Shown one piece after another: positions 23,277-34,930 of a stretch of DNA of 59,932 nt (the stretch's first letter is position 1; every line of letters begins with the position of its first letter). This DNA comes from Burkholderiales bacterium (GTDB taxonomy: Bacteria > Pseudomonadota > Gammaproteobacteria > Burkholderiales > SG8-39), in contig JAOAEA010000017.1 of the NCBI GenBank assembly GCA_026417035.1, positions 1-59,932 of the forward strand, given 5' to 3'. A program made the translations under genes and the position numbers. The notes beneath the pieces were generated by a model. It ran no database searches. It was not told the DNA's origin and saw only the letters and a program-made list of their open reading frames with translations.

Positions 23277-24110
23277 GTGAATCCGCGCACCGAAAGGGGC
23301 GGGCCGGCCGCCCGGACGATCGCCGACGCGCTCGACAGCGAGCTGCGCGCGGCGATCCTGCGCGGCGAGATCCCGCCCGGCGCGAAGCTCAACCTGGAGG
23401 ACCTGCGCAGCCGCTTCGGCGTCAGCCTGAGCCCGCTGCGCGAGGCCCTGTCGCGCCTGGCGGCGGAGGGCCTCGTCCTCGCCGAGCGCCAGCGCGGTTA
23501 TCGCCTGCCCGAGGTGTCCGGCGAGCGGCTCGCCGAGGTGATCACGCTGCGCTGCCAGCTCGAGCCGTTCGCGCTCACCGAGTCGATCCGGCGCGGCGAC
23601 GACGCGTGGGAGGAGCGGCTGGTCGCGGTGTTCCACCGGCTCTCGAAGCTCGAGCGCGCCGAGGGGCGCAGCGGCCGCGCGCCGGGCGACGCCCGCGTGG
23701 AGGACTGGGAGCGCGCGCACCGGGAATTCCACGAAGCGCTGATCGCGGCGTGCGGCATGCCCGTGCTCCTGCAGTTCTGCGCGGTGCTGAACGACTTCTC
23801 CGACCGCTACCGGCGGCTCTTCCTCGCCCGCAATCCCCTGGACCGGAACGTCCTGGGCGAGCACCGGGCGATCCTCGACGCCGCGCTCGCGCGCAAGGCC
23901 GGGGAAGCCGCCGCGCTGCTGCGCCAGCACGTCGAGCGCACCGGCGCGAACGTCCTGCGCGCCATGGCCCCGCCCGGCCGGGGCCCCGCGAAGGCGGCGC
24001 CGGTCCGCGGGAACGGCGCGCGCCGCGCCGACGCGGCGTTTGCGCCGCCCGGCGGCGTGCGACATCATGGCGGCCCGGGCGACACACGGAAGCTCAAGGC
24101 ACAACGATAA
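23277..24110 (+). CDS. GntR-family transcription regulator, FCD type
   Basis: 277-aa regulator. The winged helix spans about residues 14-80 with the recognition region LEDLRSRFGVSLSPLREALSRLAAEGLV and wing ERQRGYRLPEVS. The C-terminal helical FCD effector domain (about 85-225) has the metal-binding type residues in EDWERAHREFHEAL and GEHRAILDAAL. The last 50 residues are a basic, Pro-rich tail not usual in the family. Start: the GTG at 23277 was chosen because it opens the domain and lies right after the candidate promoter. Divergent from the liv-type operon and followed by dctP, it probably controls one or both transporters in response to a carboxylate ligand. Confidence 0.85.
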   Translation: MNPRTERGGPAARTIADALDSELRAAILRGEIPPGAKLNLEDLRSRFGVSLSPLREALSRLAAEGLVLAERQRGYRLPEVSGERLAEVITLRCQLEPFALTESIRRGDDAWEERLVAVFHRLSKLERAEGRSGRAPGDARVEDWERAHREFHEALIAACGMPVLLQFCAVLNDFSDRYRRLFLARNPLDRNVLGEHRAILDAALARKAGEAAALLRQHVERTGANVLRAMAPPGRGPAKAAPVRGNGARRADAAFAPPGGVRHHGGPGDTRKLKAQR

Positions 24111-24160
24111 GGCGGTCCCGAGGCCGCGTGGCGTTCAACACTGACCGAGGAGAGAGACTC

Positions 24161-25195
24161 ATGAGGACCCTGAAGTTCGGCCTGGCGGCGCTGGCGCTCG
24201 CCGTCTCCGCGTCCGCCGGGGCGCAGCAGGAGGTGACGCTGAAGGTGTCGCACTTCCTGCCGCCGGGCTCGGCGGCGCAGCAGCGATTCATCCAGCCCTG
24301 GTGCGACAAGATCGCGAAGGAATCGAACAACCGGCTGAAGTGCCAGATCTTCCCCTCGATGCAGCTCGGCGGCACGCCGCCGCAGCTGTACGACCAGGTG
24401 AAGGACGGCGTCGCCGACGTCGTCTGGACGCTGCCGGGCTACACCGCCGGACGCTTCCCGGCCGTCGAGGTGTTCGAGCTGCCGTTCACGATGACCAACG
24501 CCGAGGCGACGAGCCGCGCCCTCTGGGAGTTCGTGCAGGCGAACCCGGCGGCGAAGGACGGGTTCAAGGACGTGCACCCGATCCTCTTCCACGTGCACGG
24601 CCCCGGTTACCTGCACACCCGCGACAAGCAGGTGAGGACCCTCGGCGACCTCAAGGGCATGAAGGTGCGCGCGCCGACGCGGCTCACCAACAAGCTGATC
24701 GCGTCGGTCGGCGCGACCCCGGTCGGCATGCCGGTCCCGCAGGTGCCCGAGGCGATGTCGAAGGGCGTCATCGACGGCGCCGTCGTGCCCTGGGAGGTCG
24801 TGCCCGCGATCAAGCTGCAGGAGCTCGTCAAGTTCCACAGCGAGACCGACCCGTCGCGTCCCGCCCTCTACACCTCGGTGTTCATCTTCGCCATGAACAA
24901 GGCGAAATACGACGGCCTGCCCGCGGACCTGAAGAAGGTGATCGACGCGAACTCGGGCCCCGATGCGTCCGCGTGGGTCGGCAAGGTGTTCCTCGAAGCC
25001 GACGCCGCCGGCCGCAAGCTCGCCGTCGAGCGCGGGAACACGATCTACATGATCCCGGCGTCCGAGCTCGCCAACTGGGAGAAAGCTTCCGCCCAGGTGG
25101 ACGACGACTGGGTGAAGGAGATGAACGGCAAGGGCCTCGACGGCGCCGCCCTCCTGAAGAGCGCCAAGGACCTGATCGCCAAGAACTCGAAGTGA
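24161..25195 (+). CDS. TRAP transporter substrate-binding protein, DctP family
   Basis: 344-aa periplasmic binding protein. Signal peptide MRTLKFGLAALALAVSASAG with cleavage near AGAQQ. The family path is visible: LKVSHFLPPGSAAQ, FPSMQLGGTPPQLYDQVKDG, and LGDLKGMKVRAPTRLTNK, which carries the Arg that binds the ligand carboxylate. SD GAGGAGAGA precedes the ATG. Its membrane partners dctQ and dctM lie 1.27 kb downstream, beyond infA and a cold-shock gene, yet no other TRAP subunits are in the window, so they likely work together to import a carboxylate by sodium symport. Confidence 0.88.
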   Translation: MRTLKFGLAALALAVSASAGAQQEVTLKVSHFLPPGSAAQQRFIQPWCDKIAKESNNRLKCQIFPSMQLGGTPPQLYDQVKDGVADVVWTLPGYTAGRFPAVEVFELPFTMTNAEATSRALWEFVQANPAAKDGFKDVHPILFHVHGPGYLHTRDKQVRTLGDLKGMKVRAPTRLTNKLIASVGATPVGMPVPQVPEAMSKGVIDGAVVPWEVVPAIKLQELVKFHSETDPSRPALYTSVFIFAMNKAKYDGLPADLKKVIDANSGPDASAWVGKVFLEADAAGRKLAVERGNTIYMIPASELANWEKASAQVDDDWVKEMNGKGLDGAALLKSAKDLIAKNSK

Positions 25196-25237
25196 GGCGG
25201 CCGGGCCGCCGCGGGAGCCGGCCCGCTTCGGCAAAAC

Positions 25238-25263
25238 ACAACGGGGCCCGCGGGCCCCGTTGT
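25238..25263. terminator. Bidirectional terminator between dctP and infA
   Basis: A perfect 26-bp palindrome with 13-bp arms (ACAACGGGGCCCG and its complement). It lies between two convergent genes, 42 bp after dctP and 17 bp after infA. Upstream AAAA and downstream TT flank it but no long T-run follows. Confidence 0.7.
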
Positions 25264-25280
25264 CGTTTCGCCGCGCCGGC

Positions 25281-25544
25281 TCAGCGGCGGCGCGGCGGCG
25301 GCGCGCCGGTGGGCGCGGGGCGCTCATCCTTGTGACGGAAGCTGATGCGCGCCTTGGTGAGGTCGTAAGGGGTCATCTCGACGGTGACCTTGTCGCCGGC
25401 GAGGATGCGGATGCGGTGCTTGCGCATCTTGCCCGACGCGTACGCGATCACGCTGGCGCCGTTCTCCAAGGTCACGCGGAACCGGGTGTCGGGCAGCACC
25501 TCCTCGACGGTGCCTTCCATTTCGATCGTTTCTTCCTTCGCCAT
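25281..25544 (-). CDS. infA: Translation initiation factor IF-1 (long form)
   Basis: 87-aa S1/OB-fold protein that binds the A site of the 30S subunit during initiation. The body is typical ([68 protein letters not shown]). Ordinary IF-1 stops at about 72 residues after the last element; this one adds a basic, Pro-rich tail ([14 protein letters not shown]). It is monocistronic and away from ribosomal protein genes, as in second IF-1 copies of betaproteobacteria. Confidence 0.93.
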   Translation of the reverse strand: MAKEETIEMEGTVEEVLPDTRFRVTLENGASVIAYASGKMRKHRIRILAGDKVTVEMTPYDLTKARISFRHKDERPAPTGAPPPRRR

Positions 25545-25692
25545 CCGATCCTTCCTCCGCGCCGCCCCGGGGCCGGGGCGCGGCCGGGATGCTGGTCGCC
25601 GGGGCGGGGGGCCCCGGACGCCGGAATTCTACTTCGCGACCCTGCCCGCGCGCGATGTCCCGGGCCGCCAGGCGGCGGGCGCGAGATTTCGC

Positions 25693-25721
25693 TGGACGGC
25701 TCCGGGCGAGTCGTGTATACA
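25693..25721 (+). promoter_or_regulatory. Candidate promoter of the cold-shock gene
   Basis: TGGACG (25693-25698) and TATACA (25716-25721) are 17 nt apart, each four of six to the sigma-70 consensus. Transcription from here would give a leader of about 140 nt, the kind of long 5' UTR through which cold-shock mRNAs sense temperature. The rest of the 323-bp gap from infA (25545-25867) holds no gene that I can support. Confidence 0.45.
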
Positions 25722-25867
25722 GGCCGCGCCAGAGCGTCATGCGGTGAAACCACTCGTCCGAACGGGCCGCGCCCTGCGGCCGACCCCAGGTCGTCAGTTC
25801 TCTTCCCCTTGAAGTTCTCGCGCCCGGGCGATCGCCCGTTTTTCGTTCATCTTTCGGAAGAGTCGAC

Positions 25868-26071
25868 ATGGCTACAGGTACGGTGAAGTGGTTCAACGAC
25901 GCCAAGGGCTTCGGGTTCATCACGCCCGACGGCGGCGGCAAGGATGTGTTCGCGCATTTCTCGGCGATCGAAGGCAAGGGGTTCAAGAGCCTCAAGGAAA
26001 ACCAGCGGGTCTCGTTCGAGATCACGACGGGACCGAAGGGCGAACAGGCGGTGAACATCAAGCCGCTCTGA
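25868..26071 (+). CDS. Cold-shock protein, CspA family
   Basis: 67-aa single cold-shock domain that binds single-stranded RNA or DNA. RNP1 reads KGFGFI (residues 16-21) and RNP2 reads DVFAHFS (about 30-36). The start [18 protein letters not shown] is typical. A GGAAGAG site lies 7 nt before the ATG and a strong terminator follows directly, so it is a single-gene transcript. Confidence 0.95.
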   Translation: MATGTVKWFNDAKGFGFITPDGGGKDVFAHFSAIEGKGFKSLKENQRVSFEITTGPKGEQAVNIKPL

Positions 26072-26093
26072 GCGCGCCCCGAGCGTGTCCGCG

Positions 26094-26122
26094 AGCCCCG
26101 GCGCTGCCGGGGCTTTTTTTTC
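26094..26122 (+). terminator. Rho-independent terminator of the cold-shock gene
   Basis: Arms AGCCCCGGC and GCCGGGGCT with a GCT loop, followed by an unbroken run of nine T (26114-26122). Confidence 0.95.
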
Positions 26123-26462
26123 CCGCCGCGCCGGCGCGCTGAGCGAGGGCCGCGACGCCGAGGGCGCGGAGGACGCGAGGACCGCGGACGGAAGGGTTCG
26201 AGGAGGCGGGCCGAGGCCGCGGCGCTTTGCCCCCCGCTCGTCCGGCGTCGCCCCCAGCGACGGTCCTTGGCGCGCTCCGCATCGCCGCGGTCGCCGGTCC
26301 CGTCGCTGGCCGCCCATGCCGCGGGCGCATAGCTGGTAGTGTCCCGATACGGCTTTCTCGGGAACCGGACGGGGCGCACACTCGCGCCGCGACGGGGCCG
26401 GACGCCGCTGTAGACTGCGCGGCGCGCGGCCGAAGGCCTGCGGGGAGGGCTTGGGGGGAGCG
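26123..26462. other. Intergenic region before dctQ
   Basis: 340 bp without a gene that I can support. A run of GACGC/GAGG units at 26143-26190 resembles one arm of repeat islands A and C without an obvious partner. A short dyad CCCGA/TCGGG lies at about 26343-26361. No consensus promoter stands out before dctQ. Confidence 0.5.
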
Positions 26463-26969
26463 ATGGCGAAAGAGGACCTGGAACCGGGCGCGCGCGGGGC
26501 GGGCTGGCTGCTCGAGAAGCTCGCCAAGCTGTTCGCGCTCGCCGGCGGGGCGATCCTCGTGGGGGTCACGGCGCTGTCGGTGGCGAGCATCCTCGGCCGG
26601 TGGCTTGCTGGCAAGCCGATCCTCGGCGACTTCGAGCTGGTGCAGATCGGCGCCGCAGTGGCGATCGCGTCCTTCCTGCCCTTCACCCAGCTGCAGCGCA
26701 ACAACATCATCGTCGACTTCTTCACCGCCAAGCTGAACCCCTCGCTCCAAGCGGTCCTCGACGCGTTCGGCAACCTCTGCCTCGCCGGGATGCTCGCCCT
26801 GTTCGCATGGCGCACCACGCTGGGCGCCGCCACGGTGAAGGCGGCCGGCGAGACCTCGATGATCATCGGCGTACCCCTCTGGTACGGCTACGCGCTGATG
26901 GTGCCGGGGCTCGTGCTCACGGTGCTCGTCGCGATCCGCACCGCGGTGCAGGACTGGAGACGCGCGTGA
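26463..26969 (+). CDS. TRAP transporter small membrane subunit, DctQ family
   Basis: 168-aa inner-membrane protein with four hydrophobic segments (starting at about residues 22, 58, 98 and 135). The conserved region GDFELVQIGAAVAIASFLPF with LQRNNIIVDFF is the DctQ hallmark. The ATG at 26463 follows a GGGGGAG site; an ATG four codons upstream is less well placed. Its stop overlaps the dctM start (GTGA). Confidence 0.9.
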   Translation: MAKEDLEPGARGAGWLLEKLAKLFALAGGAILVGVTALSVASILGRWLAGKPILGDFELVQIGAAVAIASFLPFTQLQRNNIIVDFFTAKLNPSLQAVLDAFGNLCLAGMLALFAWRTTLGAATVKAAGETSMIIGVPLWYGYALMVPGLVLTVLVAIRTAVQDWRRA

Positions 26970-28288
26970 GCCCCACCACCGTCGGCGTCCTGCTCTTCGT
27001 GGCCATGCTCGCGCTGATGGCGCTGCGCGTGCCGATCGCGGTGGCGATGTTCATCCCGGGCGCGGTCGGCTATGTCGCGCTGGCGAACGAGGCGGCGCTG
27101 CTCAACTACCTGAAGGGCACGGCGTGGGCGCGGCTCTCGGTCTACGACCTGTCGGTGATCCCGCTCTTCCTGCTGATGGGCCAGTTCGCCACGCAGGGCG
27201 GGCTCTCCGCCGCGCTCTTCCGGTTCGCGAACGCGGTCGTGGGGCACTTCCGCGGCGGCATGGCGATGGCCGCCGTGATCGCCTGCGCGGCGTTCGGCTC
27301 GGTCTCGGGCTCGTCGGTGGCGACCGCCGCGACCGTCGCGCAGGTGGCGCTGCCGGAGATGCGCCGCTACCACTACTCCGGGCGGCTCTCGACCGCCACG
27401 CTCGCGGCGGGCGGAACGCTCGGCATCCTGATCCCGCCGTCGGTGCCGCTCGTCGTGTACGCGATCCTCGCCGAGCAGAACATCGCCAAGCTCTTCGCGG
27501 CCGCATTCATCCCGGGGATCATCGCCGCGATCGGCTACCTCGCCGCGATCGCCATCTACGTGCGCCTGAAGCCCGGCTATGCGCCGGAGTCGCGCACCTT
27601 CTCGCCGGCCGAGGTGCGCGAGAGCGCGAAGGACGTCTGGCCGGTGGTGGTGATCTTCCTCGTGGTGTTCGGCGGGATGTACGGCGGCGTGTTCACCCCG
27701 ACGGAAGGGGCCGCCGTCGGCGCCGCGAGCACTTTTCTCACGGCGCTGCTCAAGCGCGAGCTGACCGTGGAGAAGACGAAGCTCGCGTTCTACGGCACGG
27801 CCGCGACCACCGGCATGATCTTCATGATCTTCCTCGGCGCCGACATGCTGAACGCGGCGCTGGCGCTCTCGCAGATGCCGGGAAAGCTCGCCGACACGGT
27901 GACGCACCTCGGGCTGCCGCCGGTCGCGATCGTCGCGGCGGTGCTCGTCTTCTACGTGCTGCTCGGCATGGTGATGGACGAGCTCGCGATGCTGATGCTC
28001 ACGATCCCGGTGCTCTTCCCGGCGATCATGGGCCTCGACCTCTGGGGGCTCGGCCCGAGCGAGAAGGCGATCTGGTTCGGGATCCTGGTGCTGTCGATCG
28101 TCGAGGTCGGCCTGATCGCGCCCCCGGTGGGCCTCAACGTGTACGTGATCAACAGCCTCTCGAAGGACGTGCCGATGGCCGAGACCTACCGCGGCGTGGT
28201 GCCGTTCCTCGTCTCCGACGCGGTGCGGCTCACGCTGCTGCTCATGTTCCCGATCCTCACGTTGTGGCTCGTGAGGATGATGAACTAG
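26966..28288 (+). CDS. TRAP transporter large membrane subunit, DctM family
   Basis: 440-aa transport subunit of the ion transporter superfamily with about twelve hydrophobic segments. Typical elements: ALRVPIAVAMFIPGAVGYV, AAFGSVSGSSVATAATVAQVALP, AGGTLGILIPPSVPLVVYA, FTPTEGAAVGAASTFLTALL and VEVGLIAPPVGLNVYVINS. The GTG start at 26966 overlaps the dctQ stop. It couples sodium entry to movement of the ligand handed over by the DctP protein. Confidence 0.92.
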   Translation: MSPTTVGVLLFVAMLALMALRVPIAVAMFIPGAVGYVALANEAALLNYLKGTAWARLSVYDLSVIPLFLLMGQFATQGGLSAALFRFANAVVGHFRGGMAMAAVIACAAFGSVSGSSVATAATVAQVALPEMRRYHYSGRLSTATLAAGGTLGILIPPSVPLVVYAILAEQNIAKLFAAAFIPGIIAAIGYLAAIAIYVRLKPGYAPESRTFSPAEVRESAKDVWPVVVIFLVVFGGMYGGVFTPTEGAAVGAASTFLTALLKRELTVEKTKLAFYGTAATTGMIFMIFLGADMLNAALALSQMPGKLADTVTHLGLPPVAIVAAVLVFYVLLGMVMDELAMLMLTIPVLFPAIMGLDLWGLGPSEKAIWFGILVLSIVEVGLIAPPVGLNVYVINSLSKDVPMAETYRGVVPFLVSDAVRLTLLLMFPILTLWLVRMMN

Positions 28289-28317
28289 GATCCAGGACCG
28301 AGGATCGAGGGCTTTCT

Positions 28318-28352
28318 CGTTCTGTCCTCTGTCCTTTGTCTTCTGTCCTCTG
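28318..28352. repeat. Short pyrimidine-rich repeat TCTGTCCTC
   Basis: Four or so degenerate copies of a 7-9 bp unit (TCTGTCCTC, TGTCCTT, TGTCTTC, TGTCCTC) in the 72-bp gap between convergent dctM and the MFS gene. No T-run terminator is visible here. Confidence 0.6.
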
Positions 28353-28360
28353 ACCCCCGA

Positions 28361-29644
28361 TCAATGCCGCTGGCGCGCGTGGGTCTCGCGCGTGAAGAGG
28401 GCGAGCACGACCGCGAGCTCGAGCCAGAGCAGCAGCAGCGAGAAACCCGCGCGGTAGGCCTCGAACGAATAGACGCGGGCGCCGTTCGCCGCCTCGCCCG
28501 CCCAGAAGCGGTCGAGCACCCAGCCGACCGCGGGCTGCATCAGCATGCCGCCGAGCATGTTCCCCATGTTGATCACGCCGCCCGTGGTGCCGGCGAGCGC
28601 CATGGGCGCCGACTCCTTCGCGTAGGCGAACCCGATCATCACCACGGCGGAGGCGACGCCGGTCGCGACGAGCACCGCCACCAGCACCGCGAGCGGCAGG
28701 CCGGGCACGAGGAAGACCGTCGCCCAGCCGAGCATCGCCAGGACCGCGCCCAGCACGTAGAGCGGCTTGCGCTCGCCGATGCGATCCGAGAAGTGCCCGA
28801 CGAACGGGCCCGCGACCGCCCAGGCGAGCAGGCTCAGCGAAGTGATGAGCGCCGCCGTCGCCGTCGACAACCCATAGTGCGTGACGAGAAACGGGACGCC
28901 CCAGAGGCCCGCGAAGGTGAGCGACGGCCCCGAGATGCCGCCGTTCACGACGAAGATCAACCAGACGTTGCGCTCGCCGAGCACGCGGCGGATCCCGCCG
29001 AGCATGGAGTGCGCCGGCCGGTCGCTCCTCGGTGCGGTGATGAAGCTCGCGAAGCCGCGCTCGGCCGGGTCGTCCCGGACGACGAACCACAGGGCCGCCG
29101 CGAGCGCCGCGGTGCCGGCGGCCGCGGCGAGCATCACGCCGCGCCAGCCGAACGCGTCGGCGAGCCAGCGCAGGGGCGCCCCCGCGCTGACCGCGCCGAC
29201 GACCCCGGCGGCGAGCGCGAGTCCGGCGACCATCGCGAAGCGCTGCGGCGCGAACCAGTGCGTCGAGAGCTTCATCATCGACACGAACGCCACCCCGACC
29301 GAGGCGCCGATGAGGAACCGGCCGGCGAGCACCAGCGGCAGGCTCTCCGCCGCCGCGAAGAGGAACGTCCCCGCCGCGGCGAGCGCCGCGCCCGCGGTGA
29401 GCACGCGCCGCGGCCCGAAGCGGTCCGCCAGCACGCCGGTCGGGACCTGGATCGCGACGTAGCTGTAGAAGTAGACGGCCGACAGGTTGCCGAGCGCGGC
29501 GGCGGTGAGCGCGAACTCCGCCGCGAGCTCGCGTGTCAGCACCGCCGGTGCGACGCGCTGGAAGAAGCCGATGAGGTAGAGCACCGCGCCCAGCCCCCAC
29601 ACCGTGAAGGCGAGCGCGAGCGGCGGGTAGGGCCGGGTGGGCAT
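28361..29644 (-). CDS. MFS transporter
   Basis: 427-aa inner-membrane carrier with twelve hydrophobic segments. The motif between helices 2 and 3 reads GVLADRFGPRRVL (residues about 65-77), and the second-half equivalent reads GHFSDRIGERKPLY. The protein resembles sugar-phosphate/anion symporter-like MFS members, but the substrate cannot be told. It converges with dctM, stands alone, and starts with MPTRPYPPLALAFTVWGLG. Confidence 0.85.
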   Translation of the reverse strand: MPTRPYPPLALAFTVWGLGAVLYLIGFFQRVAPAVLTRELAAEFALTAAALGNLSAVYFYSYVAIQVPTGVLADRFGPRRVLTAGAALAAAGTFLFAAAESLPLVLAGRFLIGASVGVAFVSMMKLSTHWFAPQRFAMVAGLALAAGVVGAVSAGAPLRWLADAFGWRGVMLAAAAGTAALAAALWFVVRDDPAERGFASFITAPRSDRPAHSMLGGIRRVLGERNVWLIFVVNGGISGPSLTFAGLWGVPFLVTHYGLSTATAALITSLSLLAWAVAGPFVGHFSDRIGERKPLYVLGAVLAMLGWATVFLVPGLPLAVLVAVLVATGVASAVVMIGFAYAKESAPMALAGTTGGVINMGNMLGGMLMQPAVGWVLDRFWAGEAANGARVYSFEAYRAGFSLLLLWLELAVVLALFTRETHARQRH

Positions 29645-29764
29645 CGGGTGCGGACGGATCGCGAGGCGGGGCAGGGAGGGTCGCGCGCGGCGTGCGTGCG
29701 CCTCAAGCGCCGATCCCGGGCCCTGCCTCCCGGATGCCGGATCCGGGACCGCGCGCCGCCACCC

Positions 29765-30160
29765 TCAGCACTGCTCCCAGGGCAGGCCGTCGAAGCGCCA
29801 GCCGCTCTTCGTGCCGCGGTGGTGCTGCTCGTCGAGCTCGCCCTCGAAGCCGTGCAGCACGTTGTACACGTCGGTGAAGCCGGCCTGCTCGAGCGCGAGC
29901 CCCGCGTCCACCGAGCGGTTGCCACTGCGGCAGATGAGCACGATCGGACGCTTGGCGTGGTTCGTGCCGGCGAGCCGCTTCACCTGGCCGACGAAGTGCG
30001 GGTTCACCTCCCAGTCGGGGCCGTCGTTCCACGCGACGTGCAGCGCGCCGACCGGATGCCCGACGAAGAGGTATTCCATCTCGCTGCGGCAGTCGATGAA
30101 GAGCGCGTCCGGGTGCTTCTGCAGGAACTCCTGGGCTTCGCGGGGCTTGAGGTGCTTCAT
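29765..30160 (-). CDS. Rhodanese-like domain protein
   Basis: 131-aa single rhodanese domain. The active-site loop CRSGNRS has the persulfide Cys at residue 77; a second Cys24 lies in FIDCRSEMEY. Such proteins carry sulfane sulfur in the cytoplasm. The C-terminal part (HGFEGELDEQHHRGTKSGWR) resembles single-domain rhodaneses found with sulfur metabolism, but nothing nearby fixes the role. Confidence 0.88.
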   Translation of the reverse strand: MKHLKPREAQEFLQKHPDALFIDCRSEMEYLFVGHPVGALHVAWNDGPDWEVNPHFVGQVKRLAGTNHAKRPIVLICRSGNRSVDAGLALEQAGFTDVYNVLHGFEGELDEQHHRGTKSGWRFDGLPWEQC

Positions 30161-30215
30161 CGGCGGGCGGCTTTCGCGAGAGGGGCGCGTCGAGTATAGC
30201 GCGCGCCCTGCACGG

Positions 30216-30245
30216 CCAAAAAGAAACCCCGGCCGGAGCCGGGGT
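30216..30245 (-). terminator. Rho-independent terminator of ompW
   Basis: On the minus strand ACCCCGGC and GCCGGGGT pair around a four-base loop and are followed by TTTCTTTTTGG. It begins 20 bp after the ompW stop. Confidence 0.85.
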
Positions 30246-30265
30246 CCCGTGGGCGCGCGAGACGC

Positions 30266-30901
30266 TCAGAAGCGGTAGCCGACGCCGAGGCCGAACACCC
30301 AGGGATCCACCTTGAGGTCGGTGTTGATGCCGAGGCCCGCGGTGTCGCTGAGCTTGGTCGACACCCAGATGTACTTCACGTCCGCGTTGAGGTACCAATT
30401 CTTCGTGAGCGCGTAGTCCACGCCCGCCTGCAGCCCGAAGCCCCAGTTGCTCTTCCTCACTTCGAGGATCGAGCCGGCGCCGGGGACGCTGAGGTTGTTG
30501 TCCGTGATGTACATCCACGTGATGCCGGCGCCGACGTAGGGCTTGAACCCGGTGCCGGTCGCGAAGTGGTACTGCGCGAAGAGGCTCGGCGGGATCTGCT
30601 TGATGCTGCCGATGTCGCCGATGCCGTTCACGCTCACGTCGTGCTTCTGCGGATAGGTGAGCACGAGCTCGAGCGCGACGTTCGGCGTGAAGAAGTAGCT
30701 CACGTCGACTTCCGGCGCCCAGCGGTCGTTGATGTCCACGCTGTCCGCGGGCAACGCGCCCGACTGGCCGTTGCTCGTGTTCGGGTTGATGTTGATCGCG
30801 CGCAGCCGCACGAGCCACGGGCCGTCGGCCTGCTGGGCGAATGCGTACGACGGCACGGCGAGCGTGGCGGCGAGCGCGGTGATGGCAAGGGCCTTCTTCA
30901 T
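30266..30901 (-). CDS. ompW: Outer membrane protein OmpW family
   Basis: 211-aa eight-stranded beta-barrel porin. Signal peptide MKKALAITALAATLAVPSYA with cleavage near AFAQQ. Barrel features: NDRWAPEVDVSYFFTPNVALELVLTYP (split strands), PPSLFAQYHFATGTGFKPYVGAG and the final DPWVFGLGVGYRF ending in Phe, as outer-membrane insertion requires. A GGAG site precedes the ATG. OmpW forms a narrow hydrophobic channel; in enterobacteria its gene is oxygen- and stress-controlled, and a candidate FNR site lies upstream here. Confidence 0.92.
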   Translation of the reverse strand: MKKALAITALAATLAVPSYAFAQQADGPWLVRLRAININPNTSNGQSGALPADSVDINDRWAPEVDVSYFFTPNVALELVLTYPQKHDVSVNGIGDIGSIKQIPPSLFAQYHFATGTGFKPYVGAGITWMYITDNNLSVPGAGSILEVRKSNWGFGLQAGVDYALTKNWYLNADVKYIWVSTKLSDTAGLGINTDLKVDPWVFGLGVGYRF

Positions 30902-30983
30902 CTTCGGGATCTCCCTGGAGGGGTTGTGGAGGGTGTAGCGAAACCGTCCACTGCCGAAGCTATGAGCCGGCGCCGGGAAAAAC

Positions 30984-30997
30984 TTGATCTGCGTCAA
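30984..30997. promoter_or_regulatory. FNR/ANR-type site upstream of ompW
   Basis: TTGATCTGCGTCAA fits TTGAT-N4-ATCAA with a single mismatch. It lies 82 bp upstream of the ompW start codon, compatible with activation of ompW by an FNR-type regulator, as known for ompW in other bacteria. It could also act on the divergent metH side. Confidence 0.6.
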
Positions 30998-31040
30998 CGC
31001 ACTGCAACAATTCGGGCGCGCCAAAAAACCAACCCATTGA

Positions 31041-31069
31041 TTGACAAAGATTTTGATTGCCGGTACCGT
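31041..31069 (+). promoter_or_regulatory. Candidate metH promoter
   Basis: A perfect -35 TTGACA (31041-31046) is followed after 17 nt by a weak TACCGT (three of six). It would give a leader of about 144 nt containing a strong hairpin at 31111-31131 (CGCCGGCC/GGCCGGCG) and the terminator-like structure at 31160-31197. Confidence 0.4.
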
Positions 31070-31159
31070 GTTGCGCCGGCGCCGATTTGAGGCTTCAGCT
31101 TGCGGGCGCCCGCCGGCCCGAGCGGCCGGCGTGACAAACAAATACGGCTAAAGCGAGGG

Positions 31160-31197
31160 AAACCCGTTTGGCCTGGAGCAGGCTGATCGGGTTTTTT
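31160..31197 (+). terminator. Terminator-like hairpin in the metH leader (possible attenuator)
   Basis: Outer arms AAACCCG (31160-31166) and CGGGTTT (31188-31194), inner arms GCCTG and CAGGC around a GAG loop, then T6 ending at 31197, 22 bp before the metH ATG. No gene on this strand ends upstream (ompW is divergent), so termination here could only affect the metH leader transcript. I do not recognise a known riboswitch class in the leader. Confidence 0.6.
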
Positions 31198-31219
31198 CGT
31201 TTTCCACTGCCGCGCCCCG

Positions 31220-34909
<3,690 letters not shown>

Positions 34910-34930
34910 ACGAAGACGAAGGAACGAGCG

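Noticed and set aside
23575-24104. Open frames on the minus strand opposite the GntR regulator
   Set aside because: The plus-strand protein has a clear winged helix and FCD domain; the opposite frames show only shadow composition.
28318-28352. Rho-independent terminator between dctM and the MFS gene
   Set aside because: The region is a pyrimidine-rich short repeat without a stable stem followed by a T-run.
30902-31219. Cobalamin riboswitch upstream of metH
   Set aside because: I looked for the B12-box pattern in the right order and did not find it on either strand; only a generic terminator-like hairpin can be supported.
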